A stretch of DNA of 64,000 nt from Pseudomonadota bacterium (lineage in GTDB: Bacteria; Desulfobacterota; Desulfobacteria; Desulfobacterales; JAHIVH01): positions 1-64,000 of the forward strand of contig JAHIVH010000054.1 of assembly GCA_018816735.1 (NCBI GenBank), written 5' to 3'. Each line of letters starts with the position of its first letter. Within the stretch, counting starts at the first letter, position 1. Both the position numbers and the translations under genes were made by a program. Positions 9,154 through 18,821 of the stretch are shown one piece after another. Below the pieces are notes generated by a model, which ran no database searches, was not told the DNA's origin, and worked only from the letters and a program-made list of their open reading frames with translations.

Positions 9154-10599
9154 ATGAAAATCCGAACCAAAATAAATCTTGGCTATGGCCTTTTTTTCAT
9201 CCTGATTCTCTGCGTCGGGGCCATCGGTTTATGGGCAAACCTCAATATTCTTGAACAGATAGAGCTAAAAAATGCTTCGTTTCGTCAAATGGTCACCGTT
9301 GCCCAGCTGTCAACCGAGTTGAGTTATCATGCGAAGAATGCGGAAGCGAGTCTTGTTCAGTTTTTATGCCTGAACGATGACATGGACCGGAAATCGTTTT
9401 TTCTTCATGTCAAGCAACTGGATATGCATCTTTCAGCTTTAAAAAACCGGGAGTTGGATCCGGAAGGACTTGAAATAGTCCAAAGATTATCAACTGAAAA
9501 GGATAAACTTCTTGAAAAAGGAAATCAGCTGCTGGCAGATTATAATGATGAAGTTAAAAGGACAGGCATTTATATACCCAGGAACTTCAAGGTTCAGATT
9601 CAATCGTTTCATGATATTTCTTCCGATATAAGAAATCAGGGTGTATCTTTCACACAATACATCACAAAAACCCTGAACCGGCAGGCAGCAATTACGGCTA
9701 TCAGCGAAATTGTCAGCTATATCACGAGGGCCAAAGGGCATTTGATGCTTTATCTGATTCTTGGATCGGAGGCGGATCGCAATAAATTTTTTGACCGTTT
9801 GGTATCGCTTGAGGAGCAGATCCGTATTTTTGAATACTATACATCTGATCCGGATATAAAACAGGTCGCAAAAGAACTTTACAAAAAAAAAGAAGGATTC
9901 GCATTGCAAGGGGAGACACTCTTGACTTATTATGATCAGGATATAAGGGATAGGGGGCTATTTCCCTTTGAAGATCATCGTCAGGCGATTCGGGAGTTCT
10001 GGGAGGCCGCTTTAAACTTTAGTCAGGACGTGATCGATATCGGAAAGAGACATGACGCGTTGAAACAGAGCAGCATGGTTACCCTTGCCAAATCAGCACA
10101 ATTTTTTAAAATCCTTATATACGTGGGCCTGATTGTTTCCCTTTTACTGGCATTTGTTTTGGGAAACATGATTTCAAAAAAACTCTCAACCCCTTTTATG
10201 CAATTGCAAAATGCATTTGACAAAATTGCAGGAGGTCAGCTGAATATCACCCTTAACAATGCAGCCAATGATGAAACACGAACCCTGACGGATTCATTCA
10301 ACGCCATGGCCATCGAACTGAAGAATTACGCCGCGCAGCTTGAAGACCGGAACCAGAAACTGAAGATGGAAATTGAAGCACGTAAACAAACCCAGGCTGA
10401 CCTGGAAAAGGCGTTTAACGAATTGAAAATTTTAAGGGGACTGCTGCCAATATGCAGCCACTGCAAAGAAATCAGGGATGACAAGGGGGTATGGAATAAA
10501 CTGGAGGCATATATCGGGCAGCATTCTGAGGCTGAATTTACGCATTCCATCTGCCCGAAGTGTCTGGACCGACTTTATCCTGAAACAGATGATGATTAA
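9154..10599 (+). CDS. HAMP-domain membrane sensor with C-terminal four-cysteine module
   Basis: This is an inner-membrane sensor-like protein of 481 residues counted from ATG at 9154, preferred over an upstream TTG because an AGGGA ribosome site fits it. A first membrane helix (about 8-28: LGYGLFFILILCVGAIGLW) precedes a long helical periplasmic domain. A second helix (about 319-340: ILIYVGLIVSLLLAFVLG), a HAMP domain (about 341-393) and a coiled coil follow. The end carries LLPICSHCKEIRDD and FTHSICPKCLDRLYPE, the same two-CxxC module as the response regulator at 2419. There is no histidine kinase, cyclase or methyl-accepting domain, so the cytoplasmic signal must leave through the coiled coil or the Cys module. 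Ligand unknown. Confidence 0.85.
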   Translation: MKIRTKINLGYGLFFILILCVGAIGLWANLNILEQIELKNASFRQMVTVAQLSTELSYHAKNAEASLVQFLCLNDDMDRKSFFLHVKQLDMHLSALKNRELDPEGLEIVQRLSTEKDKLLEKGNQLLADYNDEVKRTGIYIPRNFKVQIQSFHDISSDIRNQGVSFTQYITKTLNRQAAITAISEIVSYITRAKGHLMLYLILGSEADRNKFFDRLVSLEEQIRIFEYYTSDPDIKQVAKELYKKKEGFALQGETLLTYYDQDIRDRGLFPFEDHRQAIREFWEAALNFSQDVIDIGKRHDALKQSSMVTLAKSAQFFKILIYVGLIVSLLLAFVLGNMISKKLSTPFMQLQNAFDKIAGGQLNITLNNAANDETRTLTDSFNAMAIELKNYAAQLEDRNQKLKMEIEARKQTQADLEKAFNELKILRGLLPICSHCKEIRDDKGVWNKLEAYIGQHSEAEFTHSICPKCLDRLYPETDDD

Positions 10600-10634
10600 C
10601 CCCAACCCATTTAAACCGAAGAGGAGGAATAATC

Positions 10635-11429
10635 ATGCTTGAAATTAAAAATGCAGTTGCCATCATTACCGGCGGCGGCGGTGGTATCGGACTGGAGATG
10701 GCAAAATACTGGGTCAAAAATGGCGGCAAGGTCGTCATTGCAGACATCTCCCGGAATCTTTTGGACAAGGCTGAAGCTGAATTGAAAGCCTTGAATGGAG
10801 ACGTGGTTTCTGTGGTCTGCAATGTTACCACAGAAGAAGACAATGCCACGCTGGCAGATACCGCCATCGAAAAATTCGGCCAGATCAACCTGGTCGCCCC
10901 TTTTGCGGGGATCATCAAAGACAGCATGATGGTTTCTCCGGACAAGGAGACCGGCAAGGTTACCCGAAAAATGTCTCTGGACCAGTTCAAGGCGGTTATC
11001 GACATTAACCTGACAGGTGTGTTTTTAACCATACGCGAATGCACGGAGCGAATGATCAACAACACCTGTAGCGGGCTCATCTGCCTGGTTTCCTCCACAG
11101 GCTCTCTGGGAACGGCAGGACAGATCAATTACTCCTCGTCCAAGGCTGCCATGAGCGTGATGCCGAAGGTCATTACCGCAGAATTGTTTCGTCGGGGTCT
11201 TGCGGATAAAATTCGATGTGTGGCCATCGCTCCCGGTTATGTGGGTACAGCCATGGTCAAAGGGATGAACCAGACTGCCCTGGAAAAGATAATAAGCGAG
11301 GTGCCTATCAAGCGCCTGATCGAACCCGAAGAGGTGGCTTCACTTGTTGGAGAGCTCTATCGGAACGAAGCACTTGCAGGGGATGTGTACTTTATTCATG
11401 GAGGGTTGCGTCTGGGGTCCAGAGGTTGA
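10635..11429 (+). CDS. Short-chain dehydrogenase/reductase (SDR)
   Basis: This 264-residue protein is a classical-type SDR, an NAD(P)-dependent oxidoreductase. It shows the Rossmann motif TGGGGGIG near the N-terminus, an NxAG-like AGI segment, the catalytic Ser in LVSSTGS and the YxxxK pair in NYSSSKAAM. Length and motif spacing are normal for the family. A strong GAGGAGGA ribosome site precedes the ATG. The substrate cannot be read from the sequence, and the neighbours (a sensor upstream, the convergent secretion operon downstream) give no pathway hint. A hairpin terminator follows its stop codon. Confidence 0.9.
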   Translation: MLEIKNAVAIITGGGGGIGLEMAKYWVKNGGKVVIADISRNLLDKAEAELKALNGDVVSVVCNVTTEEDNATLADTAIEKFGQINLVAPFAGIIKDSMMVSPDKETGKVTRKMSLDQFKAVIDINLTGVFLTIRECTERMINNTCSGLICLVSSTGSLGTAGQINYSSSKAAMSVMPKVITAELFRRGLADKIRCVAIAPGYVGTAMVKGMNQTALEKIISEVPIKRLIEPEEVASLVGELYRNEALAGDVYFIHGGLRLGSRG

Positions 11430-11434
11430 ATCAT

Positions 11435-11471
11435 ATTTTATCCCCTCAACCAGAATTTGAGGGGGTAAAAT
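11435..11471. terminator. Bidirectional hairpin terminator
   Basis: A 15-bp stem (ATTTTATCCCCTCAA paired with TTGAGGGGGTAAAAT, one G-T wobble) with a 7-base loop lies between the convergent SDR gene and the type VI operon. The flanking A and T runs let it work in both directions. Confidence 0.75.
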
Positions 11472-11482
11472 CAACATCTTGT

Positions 11483-11911
11483 TTATTTCTTTTTTAATTC
11501 CTCCTGGAATTTTTTTTGCAGGTCATCAAAGAGTTGCTGTTCCTTTTTTTTCTTCTCTTCTGTAAAAGCCTTGACCTTGTCTTCAAGGGCGCTTTTTGAT
11601 TTTTCCTTAAAGCGGGTTAGTTCATCCGCCAGGCTGATTTTGGGCGTCTCCCTTGGAAGTTCTTCCACTTTCAGATGGTCGGATATCATGAATCCCGTTT
11701 TTTCAAACGCACCTTCAACCATTTCGATGACCCCCAGATCCCTCAGTTTTGATGCGATATGGCTTACCCTATCCATGCTCATTCCTGTCAGGTTGCTGAT
11801 ATCGGCGTGGGTAGGAATGGCGTTGTTTTTAAAATCAAACAACCGTATTGCTGCCAGAAAAACATGGGCTTCGTCATAGAAACTTGTTTTTTTCACCTTG
11901 TCACCTGCCAT
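11483..11911 (-). CDS. Winged-helix-like protein with charged coiled coil, last gene of the T6SS operon
   Basis: This 142-residue protein is not one I can name. Residues about 10-75 look like a small winged-helix/MarR-like fold (DEAHVFLAAIRLF, IPTHADISNLTGMSMDRVSHIASKLRDLGVIE). The C-terminal third is a Lys/Glu-rich coiled coil. Its start overlaps the end of tagF by 11 bases, so it belongs to the secretion operon. It could be an operon-linked regulator or an accessory protein that uses the winged helix for protein contact. No effector-like or membrane features are visible. Confidence 0.65.
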   Translation of the reverse strand: MAGDKVKKTSFYDEAHVFLAAIRLFDFKNNAIPTHADISNLTGMSMDRVSHIASKLRDLGVIEMVEGAFEKTGFMISDHLKVEELPRETPKISLADELTRFKEKSKSALEDKVKAFTEEKKKKEQQLFDDLQKKFQEELKKK

Positions 11912-12665
11912 ATCCCGGTAATTTTGCCGCCTCTACCAGAAACGAAAAATCCTCTGTGACCAGTGGTCTTTTAAAGACGATCATGTTCTCTTCTCCGGAT
12001 AAAACGGTTGTGAAAATGGCATTGGGGGTGTAAGGGCCGAGTTCTTTTTTTAACAGAAGATGCAAATGGTCTGCTGATTCCTGAAGATCAGAAGAGGGTA
12101 GAGGGGCTATTTGAAACAGGGCCTTGCCGTTTTGAACGAGCTCTCTAAGCTGTGGTTTCAGATCAGGGCTTTTTGTAATGCCTTGAGGCGGATCAGCCTG
12201 ATGGTTTTTATCAGTATGGTCGGACCCGTCAGCCTGAAGCGTCGGCATTGCCCGGATATCCGACTCAAGCATTTTGATGTCCGAATACCGTTTGCAGGCC
12301 AGGTATTCGGCTCTTGTCCAGGTCTTTTCGCAAATATGGGTCAGCATTTCCCAGTTTTTTTCCCAATCCTTCAAAGGGCCGGTACCGATGATTAACAGGG
12401 GAAATTTTCTTCCGATACTGTCACTGCTGTCATGGAGGGTGCCCAGGATCAAATCTTTTTGAGGGCCTTTGATCCAGAATCGAAACGAATTCCATGATTC
12501 TTTGCTTTGACCGGGTTTAAGTGACTGAAACCCCTTTTCAACCCAGGCTGAAAACGCTTTCAGAATAGGTATATGATCACATGTTGAAAAATAATCTCTT
12601 GCAACAGGATGTTTACCATAAGCCGCCCATTCCCATGAACGTTTTAGTTTAAAGAATCCCAGCAC
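11901..12665 (-). CDS. tagF: TagF, type VI secretion-associated protein
   Basis: This 254-residue protein matches TagF: an early GKHPVARDYFS segment, the counterpart of the family's G-K-x-P-x-x-x-D-F motif, followed by FRFWIKGP and RKFPLLIIGTGP. TagF acts in post-translational control of type VI secretion, in some bacteria by holding the system off until the PpkA/PppA phosphorylation switch relieves it. It overlaps the 3' end of tssM by 22 bases and the next gene by 11, which indicates tight coupling. There is no fused PppA phosphatase domain, unlike in some species. Confidence 0.85.
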   Translation of the reverse strand: MLGFFKLKRSWEWAAYGKHPVARDYFSTCDHIPILKAFSAWVEKGFQSLKPGQSKESWNSFRFWIKGPQKDLILGTLHDSSDSIGRKFPLLIIGTGPLKDWEKNWEMLTHICEKTWTRAEYLACKRYSDIKMLESDIRAMPTLQADGSDHTDKNHQADPPQGITKSPDLKPQLRELVQNGKALFQIAPLPSSDLQESADHLHLLLKKELGPYTPNAIFTTVLSGEENMIVFKRPLVTEDFSFLVEAAKLPGYGR

Positions 12666-15600
12666 GCTGCTATCTCCTCCGGTGTATTTCCAGACGCCAC
12701 ATCAAGCAGGTTGATGACAGGCCAATTGCCTGTAAACTGATACGTTACCACAATATATTGAATGGCCATACGATCCAGATTCGCTTTTTTGTCCGGAAAA
12801 TCAGACGGGTAAAATTTAACGGACCCGCTTGAAAAATCTCTCAAAAATTTTGAAAATGGGGGGAAGCCCGTATATTTTTTTTCCAGCGTGAGCTGCCCGA
12901 CTTTAATTTTTAATGAAACGTCACCGCAATTGTTGGGAGAAAAATTGAAATTTTTTCTCACAGGATAGTTCAGGTTTTTAAGTTCCTGTATTTCATCCCC
13001 GCATTGAAGTTCAAGGAGGGTTTCATGGGGCTTGATTTTTGCCTTGTCATTCACATCTGTGGGAAGTCCTTTGATGGTTACCGTATAATTATCCTTAATT
13101 ATTTTGGGTGCGCGATCGGACTTTGTTATAAAATTGAGGAAGGCATCCTTGAATTTGACACTTCGATCCAAAACGAATTTTGCCTGATACCCTTTATTGC
13201 GGTCGCGGTTTAAAAAGGGTTTGCCCGGGCCTGAGAGAAACCTGTTTGCATAGCCCTCTTTCCCAAGGAGCAGATCATTTAGCATTTTCTGGTCTGACAC
13301 ACCTTGAATTTCAACAAGCACTGTCTCATTCCAGAGGGTCTGAAGCTGGCAACCTGTTTCAATGAGACCAAATTGCCATAAGTAATCAAGCGGTCCTGTA
13401 ATGAGTTTCCAGACCATTTTATCCGAAGCATCCAGATTTGCCATGGATGCACGGAGGACATCAACCGCATTTTTGGCCAGCCAGAAAGGGGATTCGCTTG
13501 TTACAGGGTCTTCATTAAAGGTTTTTTCACTGAGTTGATACATCAGTTGTTGGGATGGCGCATTGGTCGCTATTGCGGAAAGCGCATCAATGTAACCATT
13601 GAATATGGTGGCCGTACTCTCGCCACTTTCCTTTCTGATCCGTTTGATTTTGTTAACGATTGATTTGCCTTTGCTTGTCAACGAGGCAAGCCCTTGCTGC
13701 TGATCTGCGGCGCGCAAACTTTCACCCTGACTTCTGATCGTATTGAACTCACGGGCCATGGATATCCAGGATGACGTGTCTTTCTCTGCAACAGGTGTAA
13801 GCTCGGTTGACATCTGTTTGAAGAAAAGAAAATAGGGGCTCTGGTCTGTTGGCATTCTGGAGGCCATTTTTTTCCATTCCTCCTCACCATTCAGCTTGTC
13901 CTTTCCTGTGGGAAAAGACAACCCGAATTGATACCAGGCATCCAGGTATTTCTTTTTATACCAGCTTTCAAACGTCATTTTTTTTCCGGCCACAATCAAC
14001 GGGTCAGGTAATGCCCGCTCCAGCTCTTTTAGAAAAGCGTCTTTATTTTCTTTTCCTTTGATGGTAAAAGACGCCTGAATTTTACTTTCTATGGCATTGT
14101 TTTTTCTGCTCCCTCCCCAGAAATCATCAAGGGTCAACCCTTTCAATTCCGGGTTTTTATTGATCCAGGCCACGATCCAGTTGAGTGAAATATCATCCTT
14201 TGTGACCAGATGATTAAGCCATGTCTGCAAGGGGGCTCTTTCCTGTGTCAGATCCGAAAAGTTTCGGCCCCAATAAAGATAGTAAAGATAGAGACCGTTC
14301 AGTTTTTCCAGGACTTCAGGAATGGCATTTCCTCCCTGGAATAAAACAGTGCAGTCCGGTTGAGGGGCGTTATTGAGGGCTTCGATGTCATCGCCTCTGA
14401 TCGCATTTTCCAGAAGATTGACTCTTCTCACCAGGTGGGCGATATGGTCGCCGACCATTTCTTCAGGCGTTTCACGATTGAAAGCGGTCATTCTGTCGGA
14501 GATCTGTTTTGTAAAAAGAGAATTCAGGAATGCATTCGTGAATCGTTTACAATATTCTCTTTTCAGATCATCTTCCACATTTCTGCTTTCATTCAAGCCC
14601 AGCCTCGGAATCCACCAGTTTCTGTTCTGTGCGTTTACATCGAGAATGGCTTTTCGGAAACGGTCCAGAATAATGACGTCTGAAAGCAAATCGCCCCTCA
14701 GAAAAGATGAATCGGAAATTTCATGGGAGATTTTATTCAGGGAATGGATGTTTTTCATGAAAGAAAAACTCAATAATCCACAAATGGCGATGGCAATGGC
14801 AATGTATGATGACAGCCAGAGATTTTTTGTAAATTTGTTCAGCTCAAGCGCCCGTTTTGTCGGGGCATATAATTCACGCTCATTGGGAAGTATTTTGGCA
14901 AAGTAGTCGTGAAGAAACAGGCCTTTGCTGGTTTCCTGCAGGGTATTCTCCTTGTCAATAATGCCAAGCTCTTTCAGAAAGTGCGAGTATGGGGTACCCT
15001 CCTGCTTTCCACTGCTGAAAAAGATGCCTCTCAGGAAGGCCGCCTCTTCATATCGGTTTTCCAGAAAAGCGCCTTTAACGAATGCTTTTAACGGGGTCTT
15101 TATGGATTCGAACTCTTCCGGAAATAGAAGGAATGAGGGGTTCAATCCATATCTGGATGATTTTGATGTTGAATATTGGCAGAGGATCAATCTTAAGTCT
15201 CTCAACCGGTCCCCAATAGAGGACATCACCTGGTCCACAAATGCCGGAGAATCCATTGACCGATCATTATTCATGAGTCCCATGGCCTGGTTCAGACTTT
15301 TTTCCGGAAGATAACTGGAGAATTCCGTCATCCCCTTGATCAGGTCGCATTTTGTCACCATCACATGAATGGGAAAAGACGCGCCTAAAACAAGCATCAG
15401 TTCTTCTATCCTCTGCCGGATCGTCTTTCCGTATTCCTCGATAGTTTCTATCTTTGCCTGAAGGAGTCTGTCAACGGGAATGGTTACGATAAGACCGTTG
15501 ATCGGTTCCTTCTTCCGGTATTTCACAAGGTGGGACAGAAACATCTGCCATTCATCTTTGTCCCGGCTTTCATCCACAGGAACCGCGTATCGTCCGGCTG

Positions 15601-16108
15601 TATCCAGGATGATGGCTTCATCAAAAAACCACCAGTCGCAGTTTTTGGTTCCGGAAAGCCCCGATACCCGGTTTACCTGGGCAAACTGTGAATCAAGCTT
15701 GGCACTCTCGATAGCTGTTGTTTTTCCGGAGCCGCTCTCCCCCATGATCATGTACCATGGAAGAACATAAAGCGGGTTGCCATGCTCCTTGAGCCGGGAC
15801 TGTTTCAGTTCATGCATGGCTTCGGTCCACCGGGTTTTAAGTTCGGTGCTTTTATCTTTTTCTTTGCTTCCCGGTTCAAACGGTGTCTTGTCCTGGGAAA
15901 TGATCTGTTCAACAAAATATTTTTCCCGATAATTCAGCCATTTCTGCCTGATGAAAAGAACCCCCATGACGATGCCGAAAATCCCCAGGATGATGAAAAG
16001 GCTGGCCCACCATGGCCAGTCGAGTGTCAAAACCAAACCCGCAATCAGCAGACATGCCAGGATAGCCAGCAATACAATTAAACTGATTTTAAGAATTTTT
16101 CCGATCAT
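12644..16108 (-). CDS. tssM: TssM (IcmF-like) inner-membrane protein of type VI secretion
   Basis: This 1154-residue protein is the large subunit of the T6SS trans-envelope complex. Two N-terminal membrane helices (about 8-28 and 34-53) precede a cytoplasmic NTPase-like domain with an intact Walker A motif, GESGSGKTT, at about 123-131. A third membrane helix (about 447-467, YIAIAIAICGLLSFSF) leads to the long periplasmic part that contacts TssJ. Length is normal. It starts 6 bases after tssL stops and overlaps tagF at its end. Confidence 0.95.
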   Translation of the reverse strand: MIGKILKISLIVLLAILACLLIAGLVLTLDWPWWASLFIILGIFGIVMGVLFIRQKWLNYREKYFVEQIISQDKTPFEPGSKEKDKSTELKTRWTEAMHELKQSRLKEHGNPLYVLPWYMIMGESGSGKTTAIESAKLDSQFAQVNRVSGLSGTKNCDWWFFDEAIILDTAGRYAVPVDESRDKDEWQMFLSHLVKYRKKEPINGLIVTIPVDRLLQAKIETIEEYGKTIRQRIEELMLVLGASFPIHVMVTKCDLIKGMTEFSSYLPEKSLNQAMGLMNNDRSMDSPAFVDQVMSSIGDRLRDLRLILCQYSTSKSSRYGLNPSFLLFPEEFESIKTPLKAFVKGAFLENRYEEAAFLRGIFFSSGKQEGTPYSHFLKELGIIDKENTLQETSKGLFLHDYFAKILPNERELYAPTKRALELNKFTKNLWLSSYIAIAIAICGLLSFSFMKNIHSLNKISHEISDSSFLRGDLLSDVIILDRFRKAILDVNAQNRNWWIPRLGLNESRNVEDDLKREYCKRFTNAFLNSLFTKQISDRMTAFNRETPEEMVGDHIAHLVRRVNLLENAIRGDDIEALNNAPQPDCTVLFQGGNAIPEVLEKLNGLYLYYLYWGRNFSDLTQERAPLQTWLNHLVTKDDISLNWIVAWINKNPELKGLTLDDFWGGSRKNNAIESKIQASFTIKGKENKDAFLKELERALPDPLIVAGKKMTFESWYKKKYLDAWYQFGLSFPTGKDKLNGEEEWKKMASRMPTDQSPYFLFFKQMSTELTPVAEKDTSSWISMAREFNTIRSQGESLRAADQQQGLASLTSKGKSIVNKIKRIRKESGESTATIFNGYIDALSAIATNAPSQQLMYQLSEKTFNEDPVTSESPFWLAKNAVDVLRASMANLDASDKMVWKLITGPLDYLWQFGLIETGCQLQTLWNETVLVEIQGVSDQKMLNDLLLGKEGYANRFLSGPGKPFLNRDRNKGYQAKFVLDRSVKFKDAFLNFITKSDRAPKIIKDNYTVTIKGLPTDVNDKAKIKPHETLLELQCGDEIQELKNLNYPVRKNFNFSPNNCGDVSLKIKVGQLTLEKKYTGFPPFSKFLRDFSSGSVKFYPSDFPDKKANLDRMAIQYIVVTYQFTGNWPVINLLDVASGNTPEEIAACWDSLN

Positions 16109-16113
16109 TTGAT

Positions 16114-16800
16114 TTACTTTGGTATACTCTGTATTAAGTTGTTTCCAATATTACTCAAAACAAACCGAAAAATAACAAACAACACAATGTATAAAACCAC
16201 CGGCGCACAAATGCCTGCCAGCGTGTAAACAGAAAAGCGCCTGAATTTTTTTCGACCTTTTGACAGGTCAGAAGGCGCATCAGACAGATAGGCTTCAGGG
16301 AAAATGTCACTGTTCTCAAGCGTTGGCCCGCCTGCCCGGGTGCCTGTTAAAAATTTGAGGTTTGACAGTTTTAACTGGTCCAACATGTACTCATCCCCTT
16401 CATTGACATACTGCCCGGCAAACCCCATTGACAGACATAGATAATAAATCTCCCTCACATCCCGTTGATGGGGCCCTAATGCGTTCAGGCGTTCAAAAAA
16501 AGACTCCCCGGCATTGGTGACCTGATAGTATACCTGCTGAAGCGGTTCTTTCCGCCACTTCCCTTTATCAGCCCAGCCTGAACTCAGAATCGCCTCATCC
16601 GTCCAGGCACAAATGGCAAAACGGGCGAGATCGTAATCGGTTCGGGCAAACGAATGCTTCGCCACATCTTTTTCACTTTGTTCTATCAGACGAATCACTT
16701 CAGGCCGGACCATCTGGTAGGTATAGGATCTTTCATGGAGATTCTTCAGAAAATAATTAATATAGGCAACAAGCTTCATAAAAGAATCGGATAACCGCAT
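16114..16800 (-). CDS. tssL: TssL (DotU-like) inner-membrane protein of type VI secretion
   Basis: TssL forms the inner-membrane complex with TssM. The helical cytoplasmic domain shows the family features (DEAILSSGWADKGKWRKEPL, FFERLNALG, YYLCLSMGFAGQY), and a single C-terminal membrane helix (LAGICAPVVLYIVLFVIFRF) anchors it. I chose the ATG at 16800 (228 residues) rather than 16818 because a GGGAGGG ribosome site lies 6-7 bases before it. No peptidoglycan-binding domain follows the anchor, so wall attachment must come from another protein. Confidence 0.95.
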   Translation of the reverse strand: MRLSDSFMKLVAYINYFLKNLHERSYTYQMVRPEVIRLIEQSEKDVAKHSFARTDYDLARFAICAWTDEAILSSGWADKGKWRKEPLQQVYYQVTNAGESFFERLNALGPHQRDVREIYYLCLSMGFAGQYVNEGDEYMLDQLKLSNLKFLTGTRAGGPTLENSDIFPEAYLSDAPSDLSKGRKKFRRFSVYTLAGICAPVVLYIVLFVIFRFVLSNIGNNLIQSIPK

Positions 16801-16801
16801 A

Positions 16802-18187
16802 TCATGCCCTCCCGACAACCATCAGTTCAATGGCCAAATCCTCCATCGCCGAGTCCCAATACATGGCAAGATTGCCGTTTTTTTGCACCTGTTGCCATTT
16901 TTCGCTGTGATGGTCAACCTGGAAATAAATGGAATTGGCCCGTCTGGGAAGCTCCTGGGGAGGAATCTGGATGTGCGTTAATTTAATGCCGGGAAGCGCC
17001 CGGGCAATAATTAACGGCAGAGATTCCCTGGAACTGACTTTAACAACCGAGTCTATGGCATTAATGACGGTTTCCTGATTCGTTTCTGTTGTAATCACAA
17101 TGTAAAAACGGTTTTGCCCCTCAAATATTTTGGGGCTGATTTCAGTTGTGTAATAGGTTTCGTCATATTCCAGCTTTAGGATATGGTCCGGCCCGGAAGT
17201 GATCGAATCAAGCAATCGGGTAATCAGGGACAGTGCTTTTGAAAAACATGACCACAGGTTTTTATGCTGATACACCGGAAGAAGAGGGGTGCCGTCTGCC
17301 TCTTCGCCATTTACATTCACCTGATCTGAAAACGTCGACAGTTCGCCAATCAGCTGCCTGAGGCTGGCATACACATGCCAGGGATGAATATTTTTTGTTT
17401 CCGTGATGTGAAAAAGAAGCGGGACATACCGGTTCAGGGATCTTAAAGCAAGCAGGTATACCATATCCCGTGCGCCGAATTCAGACGTATGAATGCCCCT
17501 TTCACGTTTGTAGGCCTCAAGCCGGTTGCTTTTGGAGGCAACCTGATCCCTGATTTCCATGATCAGCTTATGGAGATTATCGTTGCTTTCCAGGGTCAGG
17601 CAGGGGGGGGCAAATTTATCGGAGAGGAGAATCTCATCTCCGTTTCTTTCGATCCGGGCAACAGGAATCAAGTCATAGTTTCCCAGTTGATCTATTTCCG
17701 TTTCAAAGAAAATTTTAATCACATAACTCATGTGTTTTATTTGGGCAGTCACGCCGCCCTTATACATATCCCTGACGTCTTCGGGTTCTTCCCTGCTGGC
17801 AAACCGCGTAATTGTATCTGACAGGTTGTCAAAATTGGGAAGCGTTGTCACATTGTCGCCTGTGGGGTTCAACTTTCTTAAGCCCAGGTAAACCGTAAGA
17901 GGCTTGTCACTCTCCACCCATGCATTTTCAAATGACCGGGTCTCTATGATCGCATTCCCAGGTGAAACCGCATAGGTCATATCTGAAAAAAGGCATTCAC
18001 CCTTGATCACGGTGAACGAGAAATTATTGAGCGCTGTCTTTTGAATTTCCAGATGGGCAACTCCCCATAAAAAAGGCTGGATAAATTTATGATACGGGGT
18101 GAGCAAGGATTGAAAATAAGAATTCTCCAGCTGGAAATGCTGGGGTTGAAGAAAAAGTCCCTGATGCCAGAATAGTGGTCTTTCCAT
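16802..18187 (-). CDS. tssK: TssK, type VI secretion baseplate adaptor
   Basis: TssK joins the T6SS baseplate to the membrane complex. The N-terminus (PLFWHQGLFLQPQHFQ) is diagnostic, and the body and C-terminal receptor-binding part (IKLTHIQIPPQELPRRANSI, YFQVDHHS) are complete at about 461 residues. The ATG at 18187 is preferred over a GTG at 18199 because a GGGGAG site lies at a workable distance from it. It is almost directly adjacent to tssJ upstream and tssL downstream, giving the common J-K-L-M order. Confidence 0.95.
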   Translation of the reverse strand: MERPLFWHQGLFLQPQHFQLENSYFQSLLTPYHKFIQPFLWGVAHLEIQKTALNNFSFTVIKGECLFSDMTYAVSPGNAIIETRSFENAWVESDKPLTVYLGLRKLNPTGDNVTTLPNFDNLSDTITRFASREEPEDVRDMYKGGVTAQIKHMSYVIKIFFETEIDQLGNYDLIPVARIERNGDEILLSDKFAPPCLTLESNDNLHKLIMEIRDQVASKSNRLEAYKRERGIHTSEFGARDMVYLLALRSLNRYVPLLFHITETKNIHPWHVYASLRQLIGELSTFSDQVNVNGEEADGTPLLPVYQHKNLWSCFSKALSLITRLLDSITSGPDHILKLEYDETYYTTEISPKIFEGQNRFYIVITTETNQETVINAIDSVVKVSSRESLPLIIARALPGIKLTHIQIPPQELPRRANSIYFQVDHHSEKWQQVQKNGNLAMYWDSAMEDLAIELMVVGRA

Positions 18188-18195
18188 GATAAACG

Positions 18196-18729
18196 TCACT
18201 CCCCGATTTTTTGTATTTGTTGAGAGCCTAAGGTCATATCAATGCTTAACTGAACTGGCGAGTAATATTTTGTTCGTTTGATAAATCCCCTTTTGTTAAT
18301 GATGACCGGAATGTCGTAGAGCTTGGTTATCCTTTGACCATCCAGCATATTATAGCCGGCAACAATACCGATATATTTGGCACCATCTGCACGATCCAGC
18401 GTAAATGTCAAATCCTTGCCCGGCTGGATGATGAGCGTTTTGGTTGTTGAAACACTTTCATCAAAAAGTTTGCATTCCAGTAAATCATAAAGCCCCTGCT
18501 CATCGCCGGAGAGCTGGTTAAATGCATTCGGCTCCTTGAGCTGGTAGATGCACAGTTGAATCGTATGGGGTTTCCCGCCATAAAGGTTTAATTGACGGTC
18601 TGCTTTTATACGGATCATCACAGCGTCTTTTTCATAGTTCCATTTTGCCGGTTCAACAGGCCCAAATGCACATGCATTTAAAAAGAAAACTGCCAAAAGA
18701 ATTAAAAACAAGTTCATGGTGTGTTTCAT
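18196..18729 (-). CDS. tssJ: TssJ, outer-membrane lipoprotein of type VI secretion
   Basis: This 177-residue protein has a lipoprotein signal peptide with lipobox-like LNAC, then a TssJ-type beta-sandwich (LNLYGGKPHTIQLCIYQLKEPNAF, LIIQPGKDLTF, YIGIVAGYN). TssJ is anchored in the outer membrane and holds the periplasmic end of TssM. Length is normal. An ATG with an AGGAGAT-like ribosome site fits the start. Confidence 0.92.
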   Translation of the reverse strand: MKHTMNLFLILLAVFFLNACAFGPVEPAKWNYEKDAVMIRIKADRQLNLYGGKPHTIQLCIYQLKEPNAFNQLSGDEQGLYDLLECKLFDESVSTTKTLIIQPGKDLTFTLDRADGAKYIGIVAGYNMLDGQRITKLYDIPVIINKRGFIKRTKYYSPVQLSIDMTLGSQQIQKIGE

Positions 18730-18821
18730 AAATAAATCTCCTGTTTCTCGTATGCCAGCTTACAATAAATGTAAGGATGATATCTATTATTATAAAGTTT
18801 ATATGTGTGTTAATCGTATGG

